DNA from: Acidobacteriaceae bacterium
GTDB taxonomy: Bacteria > Acidobacteriota > Terriglobia > Terriglobales > Acidobacteriaceae
Assembly: GCA_030041955.1 (NCBI GenBank)
Contig: JASIAO010000326.1
Span: forward strand, 1 to 61,801
Length of the DNA stretch: 61,801 bases
Direction of reading: 5' to 3'
The position numbers and the translations under genes are program-made. Each line of letters opens with the position of its first letter. Position 1 is the first letter of the stretch. Under the pieces are notes generated by a model, which was not told the DNA's origin, did no database searches, and saw only the letters and a list, made by a program, of their open reading frames with translations. Positions 9,592 through 17,815 of the stretch are shown in pieces.

Positions 9592-10440
9592 TTACGAGGC
9601 TTTGCGCAGATCCTCATCCTGCCGGTAGTAGTTGCGCATGCGCCCGTAGAGCTCCACGCCGGGATCTTCGCACACCTCCCCGTGCCGGGCGCCTGCCTCA
9701 AAGCGTACGCGCCCATGGTTGCGCAGGATGATCGCCTCCGCCAGCGAAGCCCGGTCGCTCGGCGCCACCGACACGACTGCGCCACCGCGCGCCAGCTCGC
9801 CGCTCAGGCTACGCGCCTCGCTCGCTCCGAGCCCCATCCCAACGAAGGAGTTCTCAAACGCGGGCTCCGAATACCGGCCTTCGGCAAACAGGTGCCCTTC
9901 GCCGGTCCCGAACTTCAAGTTGGAGCCGCCCGTCGACCGGCGGCTGCTGCTTTCCGCGCCTTCGCCGAAGACCTGGCGCATCCGGCTTCTCCAGCCCTCT
10001 TCCACGGGCGCTCCGCCGCGCCCTCCGCCCTTCGTCGCAACGATCTCGGCATCCGACGGCAGATCGTGAGGCAGGTCATGCTTCAGCGTCGACGGAATTT
10101 CTCCACCCGGAATCGGCCCCGGACCTGCAGGCGCAGGAAAGGCGTTCCCCGAGCCCGGAGCCAGCCCTGCCGGAGTCACGGCATCGTCGTGCGAAGCCGC
10201 GCCGCCTACCGAGCCGGTCGTGGCCGGATTGCGCTGGGCCAGTTCCTGCACGCCGCCAATAGCCGCCGGTTTTTCCAGCCGTCCTGTTTCGACCCGCGCG
10301 GCGCGAAAAGCTGCACCAATCTCCGACGCGCGAAAACCCTCGTCGATCAGCTCACTGACAGCGCGCGAAGCGTCCGCGCCATCGGAAAAATACCCCACTA
10401 CGATGCGATCGTCCGCGCCGCCCTGGTTTTCAACCGTCAT
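9592..10440 (-). CDS. general stress protein with YflT (GSP17M)-like N-terminal domain
   Basis: The first 60 or so residues (RIVVGYFSDGADASRAVSELI) resemble the YflT/general stress protein 17M fold: a beta strand giving V-V-G-Y-F, then a helix that regularly spans A-x-x-A-V-x-x-L. The central part is rich in Gly, Pro and Ser with low complexity (about residues 65-140). The C-terminal third has a second similar alpha/beta unit, with a SFVGMGLGASEARSL stretch and a final RMRNYYRQDEDLRK. No signal peptide or membrane segment is seen. Proteins like this are induced by heat or osmotic stress in Bacillus; the role here is unproven. Confidence 0.6.
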   Translation of the reverse strand: MTVENQGGADDRIVVGYFSDGADASRAVSELIDEGFRASEIGAAFRAARVETGRLEKPAAIGGVQELAQRNPATTGSVGGAASHDDAVTPAGLAPGSGNAFPAPAGPGPIPGGEIPSTLKHDLPHDLPSDAEIVATKGGGRGGAPVEEGWRSRMRQVFGEGAESSSRRSTGGSNLKFGTGEGHLFAEGRYSEPAFENSFVGMGLGASEARSLSGELARGGAVVSVAPSDRASLAEAIILRNHGRVRFEAGARHGEVCEDPGVELYGRMRNYYRQDEDLRKAS

Positions 10441-10589
10441 AGTTTCCTCTCTTCTGAAGCTGTGGCCGGAAAAGCCACCTGAGGTGGGATGCAGGGAGTG
10501 GCTTCCGCGCCAGCCTGGGAGGATTGCGGCGTTGGGGATTCACTGGTTCGGGAAGCGCGCACTTCCTATATACTGGCCACAACCGAGCC

Positions 10590-10683
10590 GGAGAGATGGC
10601 CGAGAGGCTGAAGGCGGCGGTTTGCTAAACCGTTATAGGGTTGAAAAGCTCTATCGAGGGTTCGAATCCCTCTCTCTCCGCCA
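10590..10683 (+). tRNA. tRNA-Ser, anticodon GCT
   Basis: The acceptor stem GGAGAGA (10590-10596) pairs with TCTCTCC (10673-10679), followed by discriminator G and an encoded CCA. The D arm, a five-base anticodon stem with loop TTGCTAA (10622-10628, anticodon GCT at 10624-10626), a long class II variable arm and the GGTTCGAATCC T arm (10659-10669 region) are all present. It reads AGC/AGU serine codons. Confidence 0.97.
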
Positions 10684-10816
10684 TGCTGTCAGGCAAAATC
10701 TCAAGATCGGCGAAATTCCTTAAATTTCATGGGTATGCGAGAGGCTGATAAAGTCTCTGTGCACTACAGCGGAAACCCTTCGTCTCTCCTCCGGCGCAAG
10801 TTGTCCGCAGCGGCCT

Positions 10817-13018
10817 CTAAACGTGCTGCGGCTGCAGAAGCTTAATGGGGTGTTCGCCCGCCAGTGTGACAGTGCGCCCAATCAGCGTGTACCTGCATCC
10901 GGCGCGCTTCCCTGAAGCGAGGAACATGGCCAGCAGACCCCAGGGCCTCCCAAACTCCTCTCTGACGTTCGTTGCTACCGACTGCAGGTGGTTCGCCAAA
11001 TCGCTCCGCAGTTTCCGGAAGTCGTTGTTCTCATCGTCGGCAGTTGGATGGGTGGCGAGGAAACTCAGCATCGCAGCGAGTTTGTTCGCCGTTCCCTGCA
11101 TCGCCTCCGCCCACCAGACGATCACCGAATAGTCCGCGATGATGGCGCCCACGACGGGATCCGGGACGCCCGGGAAGAAGCTTTTGATGCCGGGCTGTCC
11201 GACTTCTTTCATCTTTCGCCAGAGATCCACGTCGCGCGTAGGACGCAAACGTGCCTCATCCACATCTCCATCGTGGACGAGGCAGGCGATGGCCGCCAGA
11301 CCGGCCTGTTCATAGAACTCCTGACTGCGGGGCTGGTTCCCCAGCAGGAACAGCTGTTGTGCAAGATCGCTGTCATAGCCGGTAGCAGTCAGGAAGAGGG
11401 TGGACCCGAATTCAGGAGCACTCTCGACGATCTTTTTCTGAGCAGCCCCATCCAGCAGATCGAGAGCGACGCTGACATCCAGCTCGTCACGCAGCGTTTC
11501 CTGGGAGGTGTGCTGGTTGAGCGCAAAGAATGAATGCGAGGTGGTGAGCGAGGGGGCAAGGCCAGCGCGGCGGGCACCGTGGTAAGCAACCGTGATCAGA
11601 AAGCTTTCCGCCAGCACGCGGCGCAGCTTTTCGGTATCGGCAACCCCGACGTTCGCGACTACCGTGGTGACACCGGACGCCGTTGCGGAGTCGGCGATGA
11701 CAAGCTGGCCGGTGGTTGGGTCGTAGATTGTCTTGCCGGAGGCGATCAGTTTCGAGAGCCAGCCGAAGTTGATGATGCCCAGCAGATTGATTTCCAGAGC
11801 ATGCTTCCGCTGCCGGATATTCGAAAAGACATCCTGGGCGGCATGAATGCCGGGAAGCAGATTCGAGGGGTCAGCCGTCAGTGCCGACAGATCCCCGTCC
11901 AGAGCGGAGTGGATGGCCTGTTTCGACAAGGGAGTGAGCGAGCCGAGGTCGATATCGTAGGAGAACGCAGCCTTCTCTTCGCGGGTCGCATTCAGTTCTT
12001 CCGACACGGCAATTTCGATCGATCGGGCGATTGCAGCCTTGAGCGCCTCCTGGATGTTCTGGATTTCGACCGGGGTTAATCCCGCCTTCTTCAACTGATC
12101 GGCGTCCGCTTTGGGATCGGCGCTGATCGCGGATATGAGCTTGCCGAGGAGATCCGTGTCGCCGACTGTGGCAGACAGCCCCGCCGAAGCTGTGACCTTC
12201 ACATCCAGGGCCTGGTCCGCCTTGCGGTAGTACGCCAGATGGACGAGGTCCTCGGCCACCTTTGTGACCCGAATCTGATACTCGCCGCTCAACTGGACAT
12301 CTGCGTCCACGGTGATCGAACCTCCGGCTTTGATCGCAACCGTGTCCACTGGTCCGGGCAGCGACAGCGACGCCAGCGGGTTGACCGCTGTGAGCAAGTC
12401 CGCCGTGGCAGAGAACTTCACCGAACCGTTGCCGTCGATGGTAACGATCTGCCCCGGCACCAGAGCCTGAAGGTCCTCGATATCGGCGGGAATGACGAAC
12501 TGAGCAATGCTGTCGCGGATGGCATCCGTGAGCTGTGGAGGGACAGGTTTTACTGAAAACTTCCGATAGTTTGTGAAGGATGCCGATCCGCCGGCGGTAA
12601 GGCCAAATTTCAGGTCTCCTACCGTACTTCCGACCGAAGGATTGATGGTGGCAGTTACGCCGAAGGAGACATAGCGATCATCGGGCGCAACGGCGATTGG
12701 GTCATCGTAGGGATCGGGATCGAAGAGCTTTGGCGCATCTCCATGCGGCACAAAGACGCCCAGCGAGCCGGAAATGCCGCCTCCGATCTTCAGATCGACC
12801 TGACTGGTTCCGACATCGATTGGCTCCTGAAATGCTGTGCCGGCGCTAAAGGAAGTTAGAGCGGGATCCGCCAGCGTCATGCCCGATCGAAGGGCCTGCG
12901 TGGCGCCTGCGAGCGAAATGTCGGAGAGCATCCTGAAGTACCTGACGAATGCTGAACCTGGGTTCGGGGTTACGTCGACAGACGCATTGACTCCGTCCGA
13001 AATCTGGAATGTGGACAT
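10817..13018 (-). CDS. 733-residue protein of unknown function
   Basis: I do not recognise this protein. It is a soluble-looking 733-residue chain without signal peptide or clear membrane helix. The N-terminal 300 residues are rich in beta-prone Gly/Ser/Val sequence (KIGGGISGSLGVFVPHGD, GKLISAIS later), with repeated phrases such as DAIRDSIAQFVIP. The middle (about 300-420) is helical and Ala/Glu-rich, and the C-terminal 200 residues are helical with many Trp and Arg. ATG 13018 was chosen because GGGAGA lies seven bases upstream and the sequence then begins MSTFQISDG; the frame runs 40 codons further upstream. It has no operon partner and sits beside tRNA-Ser, a common insertion point for acquired DNA. 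Confidence 0.75.
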   Translation of the reverse strand: MSTFQISDGVNASVDVTPNPGSAFVRYFRMLSDISLAGATQALRSGMTLADPALTSFSAGTAFQEPIDVGTSQVDLKIGGGISGSLGVFVPHGDAPKLFDPDPYDDPIAVAPDDRYVSFGVTATINPSVGSTVGDLKFGLTAGGSASFTNYRKFSVKPVPPQLTDAIRDSIAQFVIPADIEDLQALVPGQIVTIDGNGSVKFSATADLLTAVNPLASLSLPGPVDTVAIKAGGSITVDADVQLSGEYQIRVTKVAEDLVHLAYYRKADQALDVKVTASAGLSATVGDTDLLGKLISAISADPKADADQLKKAGLTPVEIQNIQEALKAAIARSIEIAVSEELNATREEKAAFSYDIDLGSLTPLSKQAIHSALDGDLSALTADPSNLLPGIHAAQDVFSNIRQRKHALEINLLGIINFGWLSKLIASGKTIYDPTTGQLVIADSATASGVTTVVANVGVADTEKLRRVLAESFLITVAYHGARRAGLAPSLTTSHSFFALNQHTSQETLRDELDVSVALDLLDGAAQKKIVESAPEFGSTLFLTATGYDSDLAQQLFLLGNQPRSQEFYEQAGLAAIACLVHDGDVDEARLRPTRDVDLWRKMKEVGQPGIKSFFPGVPDPVVGAIIADYSVIVWWAEAMQGTANKLAAMLSFLATHPTADDENNDFRKLRSDLANHLQSVATNVREEFGRPWGLLAMFLASGKRAGCRYTLIGRTVTLAGEHPIKLLQPQHV

Positions 13019-13869
13019 AATCGTCTCCCTTTTGGCTGCTGGCATCGTTGCGGTGACGCCATTCGCAGGCAGCTGAGATGTCGGGGAAGGAAGCATTTGG
13101 AGGAGCAGCCTCAGGCCACGATATGGCCATGGCTCCATGCGTCCTCTCCAGAGCTGTGCGCGGCTTTATTCTTTCGAGATTCCGGGCGGGTGCGGCGGGG
13201 AGCCGCTATGAACCATCCAGGGTAATTTCACAACCCGGCATGTGACCTATGGCTTTCTGCCTCGGAGGTTCGCAAGCCGAATTTCCCCAACATCAGAACG
13301 GTCCCCGTGAGCCCCACAGTTAGCAGAGCCTCTCGCTCTCTGGGCTCAAAAGCTTACTCCAAGCTGGCGACAATGATCTGTGATGGCCATCACACTCACA
13401 GCGCTCGAATCGCGCCTCAAGGCTATCGAGTGGGAACTGTAGATCAAACGCGACCAGGCTCTCTCTCCGGTCTTCGTTTATCAACCAATCCTCCAATCGC
13501 CAATGAGCTCATCGAGAGTCAATTAGTGCCGAAATGTCGGCATCGCGCCAGTTTTCCGGAAGCAGGCCCGGCGAGGGATTCATGGACCAGAGCCCGATCG
13601 TTCATATCGGCGACGGCAAACACCCACCGAAGCGCAACCGGGAACCCATGACTCGCCGGATTGACACGCGGCGATCTCCGCATGTATTGTGTCTTCCGAC
13701 TCGGCCAGAGGAAGTCTCCTACTGTCTGTGAGGCATCCTCGAGGCTGCATGATTATTGTTCGGGCACCTCGCCACTGCTGACGTGATTTGCGGGCGAACA
13801 CGCCAGCCTGCTTCTCTGTAGCGATTCGCTTCCAATGCTGCCCCATAATCCCCATTCATGGAGGTCACC
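13019..13869. other. 840-bp stretch without a supportable gene
   Basis: Both strands hold only short open frames with no family resemblance. A broken plus-strand frame starting at 13383 reads MAITLTALESRLKAIEWEL and then hits a stop, which could be the decayed start of a coiled-coil-type gene. The region probably includes the promoters of the flanking divergent genes. Confidence 0.45.
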
Positions 13870-16800
13870 GTGGTGACTCGTAGTCGCCGGCTTGTCGCTG
13901 TCCAGCTTTCGGGACATGTTCGCCGCATTCTTCGTCCATCCAGCATGGTTGCCGCCTTTGCGATCGCAGCGCTCTCCTGTGGCGCGCAACCATCGGCGCC
14001 CCTGTCCCCGAGCCAGCTTGCCAGTGCTGTGCAATGGCGCAGCGTTGGCCCATATACCGGCGGCCGCGTCACCACCGTGGCCGGCATCGCTTCGGAACCA
14101 AATGTCTTTTACATGGGGACGGCGAGCGGGGGTGTCTGGGAGACCGATGATTACGGCCAGAGCTGGAAGAACATCTCCGACAAGAATTTCAAGTGCAACA
14201 ACATCGGCGCTATGGCGATTGCACCCTCCAATCCGAAGATCATTTATGTGGGCACCGGCGATTCGGCTCCCCGCAATACGGTCCTGACCGGGGAGGGGAT
14301 GTATAAGTCCACCGATGGCGGAAAGACCTGGACCTACGTGGGGCTGGGCGAGACGCACATCATCAGCCGGATCCTTGTGGACCCCCAAAATCCCGATGTG
14401 GTGTACGTAGCCGCGCTCGGCCATCTGTTCGCGCCAAATCCGGAGCGCGGGGTCTTCAAGAGCACGGACGGAGGCAAGACCTGGCAGAAGATTCTGTACG
14501 TCAACGACGATACCGGGGCGATCAGCCTGGCGATGGATCCGTCCAATCCCAGCGTGGTCTACGCCGCGATGTGGCAGATGTCCCGGAGACACTGGACGTT
14601 TTCGAGCGGGGGACCGGGCAGCGGGCTCTACAAGACGACCGATGGCGGAGCTAACTGGACCAATATCTCTCACAGCGCAGGATTGCCGGCCGGCGTCTTC
14701 GGAAGAGTGGGCGTCGCGGTGGCGCCGAGCAGTCCCAATGTTGTGTACGCGCTGATCCAGGCGGATTACAAGGGTCAGGCGGGGGGCTTATTCCGCTCCG
14801 ACGATGCCGGCCAGAACTGGAAGCTCATCAATAACAGCATGGACATCACGCAACGCGCCTTCTATTACATGGAGGTGTATGTCGATCCGAAGGATCCCAA
14901 TACGATCTACCTGCCCAATGTCGGCATCTACGTATCGCATAACTCGGGCGAGAAGCTGACCGCTCTGCATCCGCCGCATGGTGATAACCATGAGTTATGG
15001 ATCAATCCGAATAACCCGCAAATTTTCATCGAAGGCAACGATGGCGGCGCCACCGTTACCCTGAATGGCGGCCAGTCCTGGAGCTCCGAGGATAACCAGC
15101 CAACCGGCCAGTTCTATCACGCCAACCTCGACGATCAATTTCCGTTTCACATCTACGGCGCGCAGCAGGATCGGAGTTCGGTGGAAGGGCCGAGCGCCGT
15201 GGCTGGCGGGGTGATTCCGCCGGTCTGGACGGACATAACGGGCGGAGAGATGAGCTGGGTGGTGCCCACGCCTGACCGGCCCTGGGTTACCTACGGCAGC
15301 GGCTATTACAGTATGGAATGGAGAGAGGATCGCAGGTTGGGCTTGAGCAGCAATGTGAGCCCCTGGCCCTCCTACAAGTTCGGCCTTGCGGGGTCCGAAA
15401 TCAAGTATCGCTACGGCTGGATTCATCATCCCGTGGTGTTTGCCCCTGGCAATCCGAAAGAGATGTTGATGGGCGCGAACGTACTGTTCGAGACGCTGGA
15501 TGAAGGCATCCACTGGAAAGCGATTAGTCCGGATCTGACGCGCAACGACAAGAGCAAGCAGGAGCGGCCGGGCGGACCGATCAGCGCCGATGTGACGGGC
15601 GAGGAGATGTTCGACACGATCTCCTCGATTGCCGTTTCGCCGCACACCGACAATGTCATCTGGACCGGCTCCGATGACGGGCTGGTGCATGTCACCACCG
15701 ATGCGGGCGGGCACTGGAGCCAGGTGCGGCCGCCGGATCTGCCGGAGTGGTCCACCATCACCTGCATCGAGCCTTCGCACACCGACCTGGGCGGCGCTTA
15801 CGTGTCGGCAAGCCGGTTTGAATGGGATGACTTCCGGCCGTACGTCTATAAGACGACGGATTACGGAAAGCATTGGACGGAGATCACGGGCGGGCTGCCG
15901 GACGACCAGTACATCGAAAGCGTGCGCCAGGATCCGAACGACTCCAGCCTCTTATTGGCGGCAACCAGCTCGACGGTGTACTTCAGTCCGGACGGCGGCC
16001 AGCAGTGGCAGCCGTTGACGCTCAATCTGCCGGCAGTGCGAGTGAGCGATGTGGAGATTCAGCCGGAGCAGCATGCCGTCGTGCTGGCTACATTCGGACG
16101 CGGTTTCTGGGTGCTGGACAACCTGCAGTTCCTCGAGCAACTGGGGTCCGCGAAGGTGGCGAGTGACGCGCCTTATCTGTTCAAACCGCAGCAGGCCTGG
16201 CTGGTCGCGCGCTCCGGGGGCGGCTTTGGCCCGCGGGGAACCGGAGGCGAGAACCTGGCGCCCGGACTCACGGTGGATTTCCACCTGCCGGCTGACTACA
16301 ACGGCAGCGAGCCGGTGACGCTGAGCTTTGCCACGGCAAGCGGCAAATTGATCCGCAGTTTTACGCTGCACCTGAAAGCGAAGACGAAAGGCGAACCGGA
16401 ACCGCCTTCAACCATCCCCTCCGTAGCGCGAAAGCAAATGGAAGAACGGTTGACCGCGATCGAGCCTGGCATGAACCACTTCCAGTGGAATCTGAGTTAC
16501 CCGGATGCTGTCGACGTGAAGGGCATCTACAATTCAGGATTTTCGGCCGGAGTTCCCGCAGGTCCCGAAGTGGTGCCGGGTGCCTACTTCGTGACGCTGA
16601 CCTACGGGCAAACCACGCAGAAGCAGCCGTTCGTGGTCAAACTGGACCCGCGGTTGCAGACCACGCAGGCGGAACTGCAGCAGCGCTTCGACTTGCTGAT
16701 GCGGATTCACGACGCGATCAACCTGCTCGATACAAACCTGAACCAGGCCATCGATGCCCGCGATGCACTCCAAAAGGCAATTACTAATGCGAGTGCCGGC

Positions 16801-17067
16801 GATCCGGCGCAACCAACCCTGGACCGGCTGAACCATGACATAGACGATCTGGTGGATCTCAAAATCCAATCCGGTGAAGGCGCACTGGTGTATCCGCCTC
16901 GGCTGCGCTCATGGCTGAGCGCCATTGCGGGCCAGATCGGTATGGCACTGGTGCCGCCCACACCTGCGATGGTGCAGGTGGCGAACGGTTACATCCAGGA
17001 CGCAAGTGCGGGTGTCTCTCGTCTCCAATCCGACGTTGCCGCTGCCAACAAAGTATTGAACCACTGA
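13870..17067 (+). CDS. large exported BNR/Asp-box beta-propeller protein (sortilin/VPS10-like)
   Basis: This protein of about 1065 residues has an N-terminal export signal (hydrophobic core VAAFAIAALS) and two seven-bladed-propeller-like modules. They are marked by repeated Asp-box motifs: STDGGKTW twice, TTDGGANW, SDDAGQNW, TTDAGGHW, TTDYGKHW and SPDGGQQW. Such BNR proteins in soil bacteria are annotated as glycosyl hydrolases or sortilin-like proteins, but no catalytic residues are established here. The C-terminal 250 residues (after about 740) form an Ig-like domain (FHLPADYNGSEPVTLSF) and a helical tail. I favour GTG at 13870 or 13873 as start, because GGAGG at 13860-13864 would overlap the ATG at 13858. 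Similar proteins often act outside the cell in carbohydrate or peptide handling. Confidence 0.82.
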   Translation: MVTRSRRLVAVQLSGHVRRILRPSSMVAAFAIAALSCGAQPSAPLSPSQLASAVQWRSVGPYTGGRVTTVAGIASEPNVFYMGTASGGVWETDDYGQSWKNISDKNFKCNNIGAMAIAPSNPKIIYVGTGDSAPRNTVLTGEGMYKSTDGGKTWTYVGLGETHIISRILVDPQNPDVVYVAALGHLFAPNPERGVFKSTDGGKTWQKILYVNDDTGAISLAMDPSNPSVVYAAMWQMSRRHWTFSSGGPGSGLYKTTDGGANWTNISHSAGLPAGVFGRVGVAVAPSSPNVVYALIQADYKGQAGGLFRSDDAGQNWKLINNSMDITQRAFYYMEVYVDPKDPNTIYLPNVGIYVSHNSGEKLTALHPPHGDNHELWINPNNPQIFIEGNDGGATVTLNGGQSWSSEDNQPTGQFYHANLDDQFPFHIYGAQQDRSSVEGPSAVAGGVIPPVWTDITGGEMSWVVPTPDRPWVTYGSGYYSMEWREDRRLGLSSNVSPWPSYKFGLAGSEIKYRYGWIHHPVVFAPGNPKEMLMGANVLFETLDEGIHWKAISPDLTRNDKSKQERPGGPISADVTGEEMFDTISSIAVSPHTDNVIWTGSDDGLVHVTTDAGGHWSQVRPPDLPEWSTITCIEPSHTDLGGAYVSASRFEWDDFRPYVYKTTDYGKHWTEITGGLPDDQYIESVRQDPNDSSLLLAATSSTVYFSPDGGQQWQPLTLNLPAVRVSDVEIQPEQHAVVLATFGRGFWVLDNLQFLEQLGSAKVASDAPYLFKPQQAWLVARSGGGFGPRGTGGENLAPGLTVDFHLPADYNGSEPVTLSFATASGKLIRSFTLHLKAKTKGEPEPPSTIPSVARKQMEERLTAIEPGMNHFQWNLSYPDAVDVKGIYNSGFSAGVPAGPEVVPGAYFVTLTYGQTTQKQPFVVKLDPRLQTTQAELQQRFDLLMRIHDAINLLDTNLNQAIDARDALQKAITNASAGDPAQPTLDRLNHDIDDLVDLKIQSGEGALVYPPRLRSWLSAIAGQIGMALVPPTPAMVQVANGYIQDASAGVSRLQSDVAAANKVLNH

Positions 17068-17449
17068 GGTGCGGTTACCTGATCAGGCTCAAAAGCGACG
17101 GGTGATCTGAGGCGCCCGCCATCAGCGGGTGGTGGTCAGGGCGACGGCATGCTTCAGGCATGCGATGATGCAGTCGTACGTCGTATCGGCGCCCCCGCAC
17201 CGCACCTGCCCAATCCTGGGCCATGAAAGCAGGAAGCCCGCGGGGATCCGCCGAAGGATTTGCCCGGTAAAGTCTCAGCCGCTCCACGGCCGATGGAATG
17301 AAAACGGATTCTACCGTGAATCCGGCCTGGCGCGGGTTTTCAGAAAATAGCCCCCGGCCAACAGGCTGTCCCGGGCTTTCCTCTTCCCATAGTCATTCGA
17401 GCGGTGTATAAATACGTTCCCATAGTCATTCGAGTGGAGGAACACATTC
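17068..17449. other. intergenic stretch with small hairpins and the PadR-gene promoter region
   Basis: No gene is supportable. A perfect inverted repeat GCATGC-ttcag-GCATGC lies at 17147-17163 and a CCCGC/GCGGG hairpin lies near 17116-17130. Neither has a T-run. The right end holds the 18-bp direct repeats listed separately. Confidence 0.4.
17384..17434 (+). promoter_or_regulatory. pair of perfect 18-bp direct repeats upstream of the padR/ADOP operon
   Basis: TTCCCATAGTCATTCGAG is present at 17384-17401 and again, identically, at 17417-17434. The copies are offset by 33 bp, close to three helical turns, and a TATAAATA-like box lies between them (17407-17413). The second copy ends directly before the ribosome-binding site GTGGAGG of the PadR gene. 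The position suggests an autoregulatory PadR operator; that is inference. Confidence 0.55.
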
Positions 17450-17800
17450 GTGGTTTTGAAAAGACCGCCGGAGGCCGGCGACATCCTGCAGGGAACCCTG
17501 GACATGCTCGTCCTGCGGACCCTGATCATGGGACCGGCGCATGGCCACACCATCGCGCAGGTGATCGAAAACATGTCGGAGAACGCGCTCGAAGTCGAGC
17601 AGGGCTCGCTGTACCCTGCGCTGCACCGCCTGGAAGACCGCGGCTGGCTCGCTTCGGAGTGGGGTGTGAGCGAAAACAATCGAAAGGCGAAGTACTATCG
17701 CCTGACCCCGAAGGGTCGCAAAGAGCTGGCTGCGGCAACGGGGCGCTGGAGGCGCATGACCCGCGCCATCGACCTGATCCTGGGCCCGGAGACCGAATAA
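17450..17800 (+). CDS. PadR-family transcriptional regulator
   Basis: This is a 116-residue winged-helix repressor. It starts with the family signature LQGTLDMLVLRTLIMGPAHGHTIAQ, followed by the recognition helix (EQGSLYPALHRLEDRGW) and wing (SENNRKAKYYRLTPKGRKEL). PadR proteins normally repress a neighbouring efflux or permease gene and release DNA on binding a small ligand. The gene stops 15 bp before the ADOP permease gene, so the two form an operon. The start is GTG 17450, with GTGGAGG nine bases upstream. Confidence 0.93.
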   Translation: MVLKRPPEAGDILQGTLDMLVLRTLIMGPAHGHTIAQVIENMSENALEVEQGSLYPALHRLEDRGWLASEWGVSENNRKAKYYRLTPKGRKELAAATGRWRRMTRAIDLILGPETE

Positions 17801-17815
17801 CCCGGAGGCATTGCC

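Noticed and set aside
13383-13440. Short plus-strand frame starting MAITLTALESRLKAIEWEL as a gene.
   Set aside because: It stops after 19 codons and the following sequence does not continue a recognisable protein; treated only as a possible remnant.
10670-13470. CTCTCTCTCCG at the tRNA-Ser 3' end recurs near 13459 and could be an attachment-site duplicate.
   Set aside because: Only 11 bases of low-complexity CT repeat match; flanking bases differ and no integrase gene is present.
17147-17163. GCATGC-ttcag-GCATGC hairpin as terminator of the BNR gene.
   Set aside because: Six-base stem without T-run and about 80 bp from the stop; not convincing.
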